Assembly (NCBI GenBank): GCA_963733905.1
Contig: CAVTEU010000006.1
Span: 248,001-312,000 of the forward strand
Reading direction: 5' to 3'
DNA length: 64,000 nt
Source: DATADW01 sp963733905
Lineage (GTDB): Bacteria; Actinomycetota; Acidimicrobiia; Spongiisociales; DATADW01
Position 1 is the stretch's first letter. Every line of letters starts with the position of its first letter. The position numbers were made by a program, and so were the translations under genes. This document shows positions 49,813-58,785 of the stretch, in pieces. The notes beneath the pieces were generated by a model, which searched no databases, was not told the DNA's origin, and saw only the letters and a list, made by a program, of their open reading frames with translations.

Positions 49813-50616
49813 TCGACCACGAAGCTGATCGACGCCGCGTACGCCGACCTCGACCGGTTGGAGGACGCCACCTCAGCGGTGGAGGAGGCCATCGCCGCCC
49901 TCGACGCCGGCGAGATCCGGGTCGCCGAGAAGGCCGGCGCCGACTGGGTGGTCAACGAGTGGGTGAAGCGGGCGATCCTCCTCTACTTCCGGCTGCGCCC
50001 CATGGAGACGGTCGAGGTCGGGCCGTTCGAATGGCACGACCGGATCCCTACGAAGAAGAACCTGGCGGCCGCCGGGGTCCGTGTGGTTCCGCCGGGGATG
50101 GTCAGATACGGGGCGTTCTGCGAGCCGGGGGTGGTCGTGATGCCCGGTTTCGTCAACATCGGCGCCCGGGTGGGGAGCGGGACCATGGTCGACACCTGGG
50201 CCACGGTGGGCTCGTGCGCCCAGATCGGGCGCGGCGTCCACCTCTCGGGAGGGGTCGGTATCGGCGGTGTCCTCGAACCGCCCTCCGCCCGGCCTGTGGT
50301 GGTCGAGGACGGGGCGTTCATCGGGAGCCGCTGCATCCTGGTGGAAGGTGTGCTGGTCGAGGAGGGGGCGGTCCTCGGGGCCAACGTGACCATCACCTCG
50401 TCCACCCCGATCGTCGACGTCACCGGCGATGAGCCGGTCGAGCACAGAGGGCGGGTCCCGGCCCGATCGGTGGTCATACCCGGTACGCGCCCCAAGGAGT
50501 TCCCCGCGGGGACATACGAGGTTCCGTGCGCCCTCATCATCGGCCACCGGACCGCATCCACCGACGAGAAGACCTCGCTCGAGGAGGCGCTGCGCACCCA
50601 CGAGGTGCCGGTGTGA
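49809..50616 (+). CDS. dapD: tetrahydrodipicolinate N-succinyltransferase
   Basis: Adds succinyl from succinyl-CoA to tetrahydrodipicolinate. The body is a left-handed beta-helix of hexapeptide repeats: GVVVMPGFVNIGARVGSGTM, VDTWATVGSCAQIGRGVHLS and VGIGGVLEPPSARPVVVED, with FIGSRCILVEGVLVEEGAVLG after it. The ATG at 49809 overlaps dapC. One base is out of place near 49818, and the normal N-terminus LIDAAYADLDRL appears in the following frame. About 268 residues. The end overlaps the dapE GTG by 4 bases. Confidence 0.92.
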
Positions 50617-51653
50617 CCCTCACCGAGACCCTGATCGAACTGATCGACATCGGGTCGGTCACCGGCGACGAGAAGGAACTGACCGACCACCTCGCCGCCC
50701 GCTGGTCGGATCGGCCCATCGCCCGTCATGGCAACAACCTCGTGGTCGGGGAGGCCGGCGACCGTCCTCTGGTGCTCTTGGTGGGCCATCTCGACACCGT
50801 TCCCTACCAGGGTCAGCCACCGGCGCACATCGCCGACGGCCGGGTCAACGGGGTTGGTGCCTCCGACATGAAGTCGGGTCTGGCGGTGATGGCTCATCTG
50901 CTCGACGACAGCGACGTGGCGAGTGGGCCCTTCGACGTGGTGGGCGTGTTCTACGACCGGGAGGAGGGTCCAGCCGCCGACAACGGTCTGGAGCCGACGC
51001 TCGACGCCTTCCCCTGGCTGGGCGAGGCCGATTTCGCCGTGGTGATGGAGCCCACCGACCTCGAGCTGCAGCTGGGGTGCCAAGGCGTGCTCAACGCCAC
51101 GGTGACCTTCAATGGCCGGTCGGCGCACAGCGCCCGGCCCTGGCTGGGGGAGAACGCGGTGACCAAAGCGGGGGAGTGGCTCGCCATGCTCCACCACCGG
51201 GCACCAGAGCCGTTCCTCGTGTCGGGACTGGAGTACCTCGAGGTGTTCTCGGTGACGACGGCCCACGGCGGGATCGCCCGCAACGTGATACCACCCTCGT
51301 TCGAGATCAACCTCAACCACCGCTTCCCACCTTGCTTCACCGTGGAGGAGGCGGAGCAGCGGCTACGTGAGATCGCCAGGCCGGCCGACACCGTCGTCGT
51401 GCTCGACCGGGCGCCGGCGGCGCCGGTCCCCGAAGGGCACCCGTTGCTCGATCTGCTGGAGCGCGCCACCGGTGCTCCCCGCACCCCAAAGCAGGCATGG
51501 ACCGACGTCGCCCGGTTGACCGCTCGGGGAATCCCCGCGGTCAACTTCGGACCGGGTGAGGTGGCGCAGGCCCACCAGGCGACGGAGAGCGTCGCCGCCG
51601 CCAACCTCGACCTGGCCATGGCAGCGATGAAGCGGTTCCTCACCGGGGGCTGA
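50613..51653 (+). CDS. dapE: succinyl-diaminopimelate desuccinylase
   Basis: Zinc hydrolase (M20 family) releasing LL-diaminopimelate. Start GTG 50613 within the dapD stop (GTGA) gives TLTETLIELIDIGSVTGDE. Metal ligands: His in VLLVGHLDTVPYQG, Asp in GVGASDMKSGLAVM, and the general-base Glu region DREEGPAADNG. The dimerisation lid includes FNGRSAHSARPWLGENAV. The metal site closes at NFGPGEVAQAHQATE. Intact, 346 residues. Last gene of dapCDE; convergent with glgA. Confidence 0.93.
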   Translation: MTLTETLIELIDIGSVTGDEKELTDHLAARWSDRPIARHGNNLVVGEAGDRPLVLLVGHLDTVPYQGQPPAHIADGRVNGVGASDMKSGLAVMAHLLDDSDVASGPFDVVGVFYDREEGPAADNGLEPTLDAFPWLGEADFAVVMEPTDLELQLGCQGVLNATVTFNGRSAHSARPWLGENAVTKAGEWLAMLHHRAPEPFLVSGLEYLEVFSVTTAHGGIARNVIPPSFEINLNHRFPPCFTVEEAEQRLREIARPADTVVVLDRAPAAPVPEGHPLLDLLERATGAPRTPKQAWTDVARLTARGIPAVNFGPGEVAQAHQATESVAAANLDLAMAAMKRFLTGG

Positions 51654-51679
51654 CGGGCGATCTGCGTAGTGCGGGCCCG

Positions 51680-53041
51680 TCATCCCATCGCTTGGCGGTA
51701 CACCTCGAGGTAGCGGTCGGCGGCGGCGTCCCAGGACCAGTCGTGCTCCATCCCGCGGCGCTGCATCGCCCGCCAGGTGGATCGATCCCGCTTGGAGACA
51801 CGGACGGCGCGGCGGATCGACTTGGCCAACTCCTCGACGATGGGGAGCCGGAAGCCAAACCCCATCCCGCCGTCCGGGTCCTCGTCCAGGTCGACGACGG
51901 TGTCGTTGAGTCCCCCGGTGAGATGGACCACCGGCGGGCAGCCGTAGCGCATGGCGTACATCTGACCGATCCCGCAAGGCTCGAACAGCGAGGGCATCAG
52001 ATAGGCATCGGCACCGCCGTACACCAGGCGGGCCAGTTGCTCGTCGTAGGGAAGGTGGCGGATCGCTCCGGGGTGGCGCGCCGACCAGCCGTCCACCAGC
52101 GGATCGAGTTCGCCGTTGCCCACAAGCACGAGCCGCACCCCCTCGTCGCACAGCCGGTCGATCGTCGGATCGAGCAGGTCGATCCCCTTCTGTGCCGACA
52201 TCCGACCGACGTTGCCGAGGAGGAAGCCGTCATCCAGCCCGGCGAGGTCGAGCAATGTCTCCCGGTTCCCCTTCCTCTTCCATACCCTGCCCGGGCCGTA
52301 GGTCGTGGGTAGAGACGGATCGGTGACCGGGTCCCACACCGCGGTGTCGATCCCGTTGAGGATCCCGGCCACAGGGTGGGGCAGCGAGCGGATCACCCCG
52401 TCGAGACCTCCGGACACCGCCGAATCCCAGTAGAGCTGCGCAGCGAACCCCGGGCTGACCGTGGTCACCCGGTCGGCGCCGACGATCCCCGCCTTCAGGT
52501 AGTGGGCCGAGCCCCACCATTCCAAGGCACCTTGGGGGATGACGTGCTCCAGTCCGACACCGAGCAGGATGGCGCTCTCCACGAGCGGGCCCATGACGGC
52601 GTACCCGGCGTTGTGGATGGTGATCACCGATGGGACCGGCGAAAGCATGCAGGCTGGGCCGGGGTGCCCGTCGTGGACGTGGAGGAGGTCCCACGTTCCC
52701 GACATGGCCACCACGGCGCGGGAGAAACGACCCCACCTCCACCACTCGTCGGCATAACCCGTCCCCGGGACCGGCCCGTAGATCCCCTGGCGGTCGAACG
52801 CCGGCGGGTCGTCCACCAGGAACACCGAGACCTCGCCCTGCTGGTGGTGATAGACGAGTTGGGCCGGCCCGGCTGGTCCGATCGGCTCCCCGAGGTCCCG
52901 AAGGTGGCGGTAACGGGGCATCGCCACCCCCACCTCGACACCCCGGCCGGCGAGTGCCGCCGCCAGCCCGGCCACCGCCTCGCCCAACCCACCGGTGCGT
53001 GCCAGCGGCGACATCTCGGCGGCGGCGAGGAGGACCTTCAT
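51680..53041 (-). CDS. glgA: glycogen synthase, GT5 family
   Basis: Transfers glucose from ADP-glucose to glycogen. Intact, 453 residues. Start ATG 53041: MKVLLAAAEMSPLARTGGLGE carries the GT5 N-terminal motif (K/R-x-GGL). Other motifs: VHDGHPGPACML, ITIHNAGYAVMGPL, NGIDTAVWDPVTD and the C-terminal acceptor-loop motif LMPSLFEPCGIGQMYAMRYG with the catalytic Glu. No branching enzyme or glgC lies in the window. It could alternatively be a maltosyl-transferring GlgM-type enzyme, but those are GT4. Confidence 0.92.
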   Translation of the reverse strand: MKVLLAAAEMSPLARTGGLGEAVAGLAAALAGRGVEVGVAMPRYRHLRDLGEPIGPAGPAQLVYHHQQGEVSVFLVDDPPAFDRQGIYGPVPGTGYADEWWRWGRFSRAVVAMSGTWDLLHVHDGHPGPACMLSPVPSVITIHNAGYAVMGPLVESAILLGVGLEHVIPQGALEWWGSAHYLKAGIVGADRVTTVSPGFAAQLYWDSAVSGGLDGVIRSLPHPVAGILNGIDTAVWDPVTDPSLPTTYGPGRVWKRKGNRETLLDLAGLDDGFLLGNVGRMSAQKGIDLLDPTIDRLCDEGVRLVLVGNGELDPLVDGWSARHPGAIRHLPYDEQLARLVYGGADAYLMPSLFEPCGIGQMYAMRYGCPPVVHLTGGLNDTVVDLDEDPDGGMGFGFRLPIVEELAKSIRRAVRVSKRDRSTWRAMQRRGMEHDWSWDAAADRYLEVYRQAMG

Positions 53042-53091
53042 TGCTTGTCTCCGGCCGCTGGTGGGAGTGACATCGCATCGGAAGCTAAGCT

Positions 53092-53112
53092 GGACGGCAG
53101 ACGGCGGACGGC
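53092..53112. repeat. heptanucleotide tandem repeat (RGACGGC x3)
   Basis: GGACGGC AGACGGC GGACGGC, then a degenerate AGAGCGGC, the complement of the GCCGTCY type. It lies in the 159-base divergent gap between glgA and the quinone oxidoreductase gene. Confidence 0.8.
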
Positions 53113-53200
53113 AGAGCGGCAATCCGTCTCCGAGCCTCGGATGCGCGGAGACCTCGGGCGCGTGCCAACATCGAGGTTCACGTATCATGCGGAGGTCGAG

Positions 53201-54155
53201 GTGAGGGCAGCCATTGTCAGCGAGGTGGGGGTTCCGCCGCGGGTGGGGGAGATCGAGGAGCCCGTGGCGGGGGAGGGGAAGGCACTGGTGGAGGTGTCGG
53301 CGGCGGCGCTCAACCCGATCGAGCTGCGGGTGGCCGCCGGTCGGATGCCACAGCAACCGCAGGTTCCCTACGTCCCCGGTTTGGAGGGCACCGGCACCGT
53401 GGTGCGCTCATCACAACTCGCTCCGGGGACGCGGGTGCGGTTCGAGGGCGATCTGCCCGGTTCGGGGGTCAACGGCGTCCTCGCCGAGATTGCCGCCGTT
53501 GATGAAGAGACCCTTGTCGAGCTGCCAGACAATGTCCCTGATTCCCTGGCGGCGGCGGCGGGCGTGGTGGGCGTCACCGCCCGGCTCGCCCTGCAACGCG
53601 CCGGGTTCGTTCCCGGACGAGCGCGTCGCCGTGCTCGGAGCGACCGGAGGGGTTGGTCAGATGGCGGTGCAGCTTGCCCGGATGGGGGGTGCTTCCGTGG
53701 TGGTGGCTGTCGGCCGCGATGCCGGCGCCCTCGAGTTGGTGGCCGGTCTGGGTGGCGTCCCGGTGACCCTCGACGGCGACCTCGCCCAGAGCCTCGTGGA
53801 CGCCGCCGGTGGGCGCATCGACGTGGTTGTGGACATGCTGTGGGGGGCACCGGCCATGGCTGCGATATCGGTACTCGCCCACCACGGTCGATTGATCAAC
53901 GTGGGGAACGTCGCGGGCACCGACGTCGAATTGCCGCTGGCGTCGATGCGCCAGTACCGGAGCGCGGTTATCGGACTCTCATCGGGTTGGACCGATATCA
54001 CCGACAAGGTCGCCGCTTACCGCGATGTCCTGGCGGGTCTCGAGGCCGGCGAATTGCGCGTCGAGCACGAGGTGTTCCCGCTGGACCAGGTCGATGCCGC
54101 CTGGGAGAGGCAGGCGTCGTTTCCGCACCGCAGGGTCGTCATCGCCATCCGCTGA
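53201..54155 (+). CDS. zinc-independent quinone oxidoreductase (MDR family)
   Basis: Medium-chain dehydrogenase/reductase. Start GTG 53201 with GGAGG 5 bases upstream: VRAAIVSEVGVPPRVGEIEE. N-terminal GroES-like domain: VEVSAAALNPIELRVAAGR and YVPGLEGTGTVV. After a frame change near 53620, the NADP fold is AVLGATGGVGQMAVQLARMGG. The body closes with GRLINVGNVAGTDVELP and FPLDQVDAAWERQ. No zinc-ligand Cys cluster is visible, so NADPH-dependent quinone or enone reductase activity is expected. 317 residues. Convergent with the small membrane gene at 54169. Confidence 0.88.
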
Positions 54156-54168
54156 GCGGCCGGCTGCA

Positions 54169-54495
54169 TCAACGGTTGCGTCGGCCGAGGTAGCCGACGA
54201 TCAGCACCAATGGGATCGCCACCAGCAACAGCGATGGCCTGACCACGGCGACACCGAGGACGACAACCAGCACCACGGCCACCCAGGGGCGGACGGCGGT
54301 CAGCACCGGCCAGGCGAACCAGATGGCCCCGAGCATCGCGCCGGCCCGAGCCACCAACCCACCGGTCACCTGAGACTCGACCGGCACGCCGGGCCACAGG
54401 AAAAAGGCCAGACCACCGACGACGAGAACCAGGGCGACGACACCCAATGCCGGCCGGAGCGAGGGCCGAGTGACCGGTTCGTCGGGCGGGCTCAA
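54169..54495 (-). CDS. small three-helix membrane protein
   Basis: 108 residues from TTG 54495, which overlaps the stop of the CGNR gene (TTGA). Helices: GVVALVLVVGGLAFFLWPG, AGAMLGAIWFAWPVLTAV and WVAVVLVVVLGVAVV with LLLVAIPLVLIVGYLG, followed by a basic end (RRNR). No known family recognised. Last gene of the small regulated operon that begins at 55404. Confidence 0.65.
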   Translation of the reverse strand: MSPPDEPVTRPSLRPALGVVALVLVVGGLAFFLWPGVPVESQVTGGLVARAGAMLGAIWFAWPVLTAVRPWVAVVLVVVLGVAVVRPSLLLVAIPLVLIVGYLGRRNR

Positions 54496-55044
54496 TCGGA
54501 AGTGGCTCGTTGCCGTGCCCGGTAGGCACGGGCGTTGACCAGGTTGCCGCAGGGATTGGCGGCGCACCAGTGACGTGACCGGTTCTTGCTGTGGTCGTAG
54601 AACAGCCAGGCGCACTCGTCGTTGCGGCACGCCTTCATCCGCTCCCAACTGCCGTCGGCGGCGGCCGTGGCCAGGATGGCGAGGAGGGTGCCAAGCGCTC
54701 CATCGAGCCCCTCCCCCAGGGGCCCAAGGGTGGAGTGTCCGTTTGAGTCGATACGGAGCCCGATCGGAGCCGATCTCGCTTCCCGGTCCAGGGCAGCCAG
54801 CGTCTCGGGGTGGGGATCGGCGCCGTCGTTGACCCGACCGAGCTCGCGCACCGCCTCGCGCAACGCAACCGTTCGGGCCAAATCGAGTGGGGTCAACTCG
54901 ATCCCCTCATCCAAGAGCCCGCGACCGACCATCCATTCGGACAACTGCTCGGGCGTCTCCCAGTCGTCCTCACCCGTCCTCAACGTCGAGCGTGTTGACG
55001 AACTGTTGGAGCAACTCGAGCCGACCCGGGGCGGGCTCACTCAT
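54492..55044 (-). CDS. CGNR zinc-finger protein (ABATE domain)
   Basis: The ABATE/CGNR family are predicted stress-responsive transcription regulators in actinobacteria. Start ATG 55044: MSEPAPGRLELLQQFVNTLD, then a frame change near 54970 (one extra T), then DWETPEQLSEWMVGRGL. The helical N-terminal ABATE domain leads to the C-terminal zinc ribbon MKACRNDECAWLFYDHSKNRSRHWCAANPCGN, with two CxxxC-type pairs. The DNA-facing part is variant: CGNLVNARAYRARQ, not plain CGNR. About 184 residues. Its neighbours upstream are a zinc-ribbon-like protein and a 39-residue basic protein, with an operator-like promoter ahead. Confidence 0.85.
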
Positions 55045-55093
55045 CTTTCATCCTCTGGGTCAAGCTGCGAACCTGCGTGGGCACGTCAGCTTC

Positions 55094-55285
55094 TCACAAC
55101 TCGGCGGCGGTTTCGCCGTGTCGGGCCATCCGATTCCTCGCCGGCCTTGGCCGCCAGATCCCCCGATAGCCGCACAGGCATGTGGTAGGCGACCTCGAAC
55201 CCATGGCCCGTGTGGTGCAGAGACTCGATGGCGTCGGTTCCCAGCAGCACCGCGAACGGTGAAATGGGCAGTACGGAGCGAACAT
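55094..55285 (-). CDS. 63-residue zinc-ribbon-like protein with two compensating frame changes
   Basis: ATG 55285 overlaps the TGA of the upstream 39-residue gene (TGATG). Frame by frame the best reading is MFAPYCPFHRSR, then VLLGTDAIESLHHTGHGFEV in the next frame, then back to CLCGYRGIWRPRPARN and on to the stop at 55094. This gives a CPxH...CxCG arrangement of a zinc ribbon with a central strand segment. Read in one frame only, the middle is unlikely protein (SRCCWEPTPSSLCTT). Function unknown. Confidence 0.55.
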   Translation of the reverse strand: MFAPYCPFHRSRCCWEPTPSSLCTTRAMGSRSPTTCLCGYRGIWRPRPARNRMARHGETAAEL

Positions 55286-55404
55286 CAGGCCCTCCTCTCG
55301 CCGCGACGGTGACGGCGCACCCGCCGCACCAGTCGGTCCTTCTCGGCGACTTCCCGGAACGAGTCGGTCAGCGCCTTGGCCATCTCCGGCGTCAGGTACT
55401 GCAT
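55285..55404 (-). CDS. 39-residue basic small protein
   Basis: ATG 55404 to TGA 55285, preceded by an excellent AGAGGAGGAAGAG. It reads MQYLTPEMAKALTDSFREVA, then a strongly basic end (RRVRRHRRGERRA; 13 Arg/Lys of 39). An amphipathic helix with a basic tail is likely. Overlaps the next start by one base. First gene of the operon downstream of the TTGACT promoter and ATCAGT repeats, so it is the likely site of control. Too short for any family assignment. Confidence 0.65.
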   Translation of the reverse strand: MQYLTPEMAKALTDSFREVAEKDRLVRRVRRHRRGERRA

Positions 55405-55452
55405 CTCTTCCTCCTCTACCGGTCAGAACCCCGCAGGGCCTGGTCTGGTTGC

Positions 55453-55496
55453 ATCAGTGTCAATATCAGTATGCCACTGATCTCATAAGGAGTCAA
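55453..55496 (-). promoter_or_regulatory. sigma70-type promoter overlapped by three ATCAGT operator-like half-sites
   Basis: On the minus strand, TTGACT (55496-55491) and CATACT (55473-55468) are separated by exactly 17 bases. The half-site ATCAGT occurs at 55453-55458 and 55465-55470 (plus orientation), with its inverse ACTGAT at 55476-55481. ATCAGT-N5-ACTGAT is therefore a perfect inverted repeat across the -10 region, with a third copy just downstream. This is the layout of a repressor site. The operon start codon lies about 50 bases further. Confidence 0.65.
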
Positions 55497-55532
55497 GCCC
55501 TTTTACTCCTGACGCAGTGTCACGGGATTGGC

Positions 55533-55562
55533 TTCCGTCTTCCGTCTTCCGTCGCTTCCGTC
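55533..55562. repeat. heptanucleotide tandem repeat (TTCCGTC x4)
   Basis: Three contiguous TTCCGTC, a 2-base interruption (GC), then a fourth. Ends 16 bases before the gatC start, in the divergent gap with the small zinc operon. Confidence 0.85.
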
Positions 55563-55577
55563 TTACACTCGACCGCC

Positions 55578-55868
55578 ATGCCCATCGAGATAGACATCGC
55601 CCACGTCGCCCGTCTGGCCCGGATCGATCTCGACGAGGAATCGCTGCGGCGGTACGCCGAGCAGTTGGGCGTGATATTGGATCATGCCGCCAGAGTGCAG
55701 GCGCTGGCCACCGATGGCGTCGAGCCCACGGCGCACCCTCTACCGATGATCAACAGCTTCCGTCCCGACGAAGTGGCCGACCCGCTCGACCACGACGAGG
55801 TTCTCGCCGCCGCACCCGACCGCGAGGACCGCTTCTTCCGGGTGCCGCCCGCCCTGGGAACACCATGA
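55578..55868 (+). CDS. gatC: Asp/Glu-tRNA amidotransferase subunit C
   Basis: Small stabilising subunit of GatCAB. 96 residues, intact, ATG 55578. Typical sequence: VARLARIDLDEESLRRYAEQLG, then HAARVQALATDGVEPTAHP and a C-terminal FRPDEVADPL...EDRFFRVPPALG. Its TGA overlaps the gatA ATG by 4 bases. First gene of gatCAB. Confidence 0.94.
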   Translation: MPIEIDIAHVARLARIDLDEESLRRYAEQLGVILDHAARVQALATDGVEPTAHPLPMINSFRPDEVADPLDHDEVLAAAPDREDRFFRVPPALGTP

Positions 55869-57343
55869 CCGACTCGCCGGCCGACCTCACCCTGGCCGAG
55901 GCGGGCCGGGCGCTGCGGTCGGGCGAGCTCACCGCCGCCGAACTGCTCGAATCCGTCCTGACCCGCGCCACCCTCACCGAGGCCCAGCTTCACTGCTATC
56001 TCCGCATCGACCACCGTGGGGCGAGGAGCGCCGCCGAAGATGCCGACCGGGCGCTGGCGGCGGGGGAAGACCGCGGGCCGCTCCACGGGATCCCGGTGGT
56101 GCTTGAAGGACAACATGTGCACCCACGGGGTGGAGACGACCTGCGGTTCCCAGATACTCGCCGGGTACCTGCCGCCGTACGACGCCACGGTGGTCACCCG
56201 GCTGCACCAGCAGGGCGCGGTCATCACCGGCAAGGCGAACCTCGACGAGTTCGCCATGGGCTCGTCCACCGAGAACTCGGCATACGGGCCGACCCGCAAC
56301 CCATGGGACCCCGAGCGGGTTCCTGGTGGGTCGTCGGGCGGGGCGGCGGCGGCGGTGGCAGTGGGTTCGGCGATCGTCGGGCTTGGCTCCGACACGGGGG
56401 GCTCGATCCGTCAGCCGGCTTCGCTGTGCGGTGTCGTCGGGATGAAGCCGACATACGGGTTGGTGAGCCGTTACGGGCTGGTCGCCTTCGCTTCCTCGCT
56501 CGACCAGATCGGTCCCATCACGCGGACTGTCGAGGACGCCGCCCTCCTCCTCGAGGCGCATCTGGGGTCACGACCCGGCCGACGCCACCAGCTACCGCGG
56601 GGACCCTCCGAGCATCGCCGGGATGGTCGAAGCCGGGGTCGAAGGGCTCCGTATCGGGGTGGTCACCGAGTTGTCCCGGGAAGGCATCGACCCCGAGGTC
56701 GCCGAATCGTTCACCGCCACCCTCTCCGGTCTGGAGTCCGCAGGGGCCGTCATCGACGAGGTCTCGCTGCCGACCGCGGCCGAGGCGGTGAGCATCTACT
56801 ACCTGATCGCCCCCGCCGAGGCTTCGTCCAACCTCGCCCGCTTCGACGGGGTGCGGTACGGGTTGCGGGTCGATGGGGCGACTGCCGAGCAGATGATGGC
56901 GCGCACCAGGGCGGAGGGGTTCGGGCCCGAGGTGACCAGGCGTGTCCTCCTCGGAACCTATGCCCTCTCCGCCGGCTATTACGACGCCTTCTATGGTCAG
57001 GCGCAGCGGGCGACGGACACTGCTGATCGACGAGTTCGAGGACGCATACGGCCGGTTCGATGCGCTCGTATCGCCCACCTCGCCCACCACCGCATTTCCG
57101 CTGGGCGCCAAGACCCAGGACCCGCTCACCATGTACATGAGCGATGTATGCACCATCCCTTCCAATCTGGCGGGGCATCCCGCCATATCGGTCCCCTCGG
57201 GCGCCGACGCCAACGGGCTGCCCATCGGTTTCCAGGTGATGGCGCCGGCGCTGGGGGAGGCCGTGCTCTTCCGTGTTGCCGGTGCGGTGGAGCGGATCGG
57301 AGGCGTCATGGGCCGTCCGGTCGTGGACGCGGTGGCGTCGTGA
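55865..57343 (+). CDS. gatA: Asp/Glu-tRNA amidotransferase subunit A
   Basis: Glutaminase subunit of the indirect Gln-tRNA(Gln)/Asn-tRNA(Asn) pathway. Start ATG 55865. Catalytic Lys region after a frame change near 56105: LKDNMCTHGVETTCGS. Ser triad: VPGGSSGGAAAAVAVGSAIV and GSDTGGSIRQPASLCG. Further frame changes lie near 56570 and 57015. The C-terminal NLAGHPAISVPSGADANGLP and the last strand VMGRPVVDAVAS finish at 57343. It overlaps both neighbours by 4 bases. Confidence 0.94.
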
Positions 57344-58785
57344 CCTGGGAACCGGTCATCGGGGTGGAGACCCACGTGGAGCTGGCCACGGCGTCGAAGA
57401 TGTTCTGCGGGTGCCGGGTCCGATTTGGCGCCCCGCCCAACAGCGACGTGTGCCCGGTCTGTCTCGGGCTCCCCGGTGCATTGCCCGTCCCCAACGAGCG
57501 GGCCATCGAGCTACTGGTGGCGATCGGGCTGGCGCTGCAGAGCGAGATCGTCCCCCGCTCGATGTTCCATCGCAAGAACTACTTCTACGCCGACATGCCA
57601 AAGAACTTTCAGATCTCGCAATACGACGTCCCGGTGTGCCGGGGCGGCCATCTCGAGGTCGAAATGGACGGCACCTCCACCAGTGTCAGGATCCACCGTG
57701 CGCACATGGAGGAGGACACCGGGAAGAGCATCCACGTCGGCGCCGGCGGGCGTATCCACGCCGCCGGAAGCACTCTGCTCGACTTCAACCGGGCCGGTGT
57801 GCCGCTCGCCGAGATCGTGTCCGAGCCGGACATCCAGTCGCCCGGCATGGCACGCGCCTACGCCCAACAGCTCCGATCGCTGGTGCTGGCGGTGGGCGCC
57901 TCCGACGCCAGGCTCGAGGAGGGGAGCATCCGGTTCGACGCCAACGTCTCGCTGCGTCCGGAGGGGAGCGACGTCCTCGGCACCAAGGTCGAGGTGAAGA
58001 ACATGAACTCGTTCCGCTCGCTGGAGCGGGCGCTCGAATATGAGATCGAGCGTCAGCGCGAGATGCTCGACTCGGGGGTCGTGGTCGTCCAGGAGACCCG
58101 CCATTGGGACGAGGAGGCTGGGGTCACCCATGGGATGCGGAGCAAGGAGGAGTCCTCCGACTACCGCTATTTCCCCGAGCCCGACCTCGTCCCCGTGGTA
58201 GTGGACGACGAATGGAAGGGAAGGGCTGCGGAGATGCTTCCGGAGCTGCCTGCCGCCCGACTGCTCCGCTACCGCGAGCTGGGTGTGGAGCCGCAGGTGG
58301 CGGCGGCGCTGTCGGTCTCCACCGACGGGTTGGCCGACCTGTTCGATGCTTCGACCGCCCAGGGCGCAGACCCGCGGATGACGGCCAACTGGTTGACCGG
58401 CGACGTCAGGGCGCACCTCCGGCGCGATGGCGGAGACCTGGCAGAGATCGGGCTCGATGCCGGAGCACTCGCCGAGCTCAGCACGCTCGTCGGTGGGGGA
58501 AGGCTCTCCGCATCAGCCGCCAAGGAGGTGCTCGTCGGGGTCATGTCAGGGGAGGGTCGCCCCGAGGAGGTGGCGATCAGTCGGGACCTCCTCCAGGTGA
58601 GCGACCGCTCCGAGATCGAGGCCCAGGTGACAGAGGTCTTGGCCGGTCACCCCGACGAGGTTGCCCGGGCGCGGGGCGGTGAGGAGAAGCTGATCGGGTT
58701 CCTGGTGGGTCGGGTGATGCAGGCCTCCAGGGGCAAGGCCGATCCGCGGCTGGTTACCGAGTTGGTGCGGGCCCATATCGCCTAG
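57340..58785 (+). CDS. gatB: Asp/Glu-tRNA amidotransferase subunit B
   Basis: Binds the mischarged tRNA and activates the amino acid. Intact, 481 residues; GTG 57340 overlaps gatA (GTGA). Zinc-site and signature motifs are KMFCGCRVRFGAPPNSDVCPVCLG, VPRSMFHRKNYFYADMPKNF and LDFNRAGVPLAEIVSEPDI. Next come EVKNMNSFRSLERALEYE, DYRYFPEPDLVPV and the C-terminal Yqey-like tail GFLVGRVMQASRGKADP. Complete GatCAB suggests missing glutaminyl- or asparaginyl-tRNA synthetase elsewhere in the genome (inference). Confidence 0.95.
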   Translation: MTWEPVIGVETHVELATASKMFCGCRVRFGAPPNSDVCPVCLGLPGALPVPNERAIELLVAIGLALQSEIVPRSMFHRKNYFYADMPKNFQISQYDVPVCRGGHLEVEMDGTSTSVRIHRAHMEEDTGKSIHVGAGGRIHAAGSTLLDFNRAGVPLAEIVSEPDIQSPGMARAYAQQLRSLVLAVGASDARLEEGSIRFDANVSLRPEGSDVLGTKVEVKNMNSFRSLERALEYEIERQREMLDSGVVVVQETRHWDEEAGVTHGMRSKEESSDYRYFPEPDLVPVVVDDEWKGRAAEMLPELPAARLLRYRELGVEPQVAAALSVSTDGLADLFDASTAQGADPRMTANWLTGDVRAHLRRDGGDLAEIGLDAGALAELSTLVGGGRLSASAAKEVLVGVMSGEGRPEEVAISRDLLQVSDRSEIEAQVTEVLAGHPDEVARARGGEEKLIGFLVGRVMQASRGKADPRLVTELVRAHIA

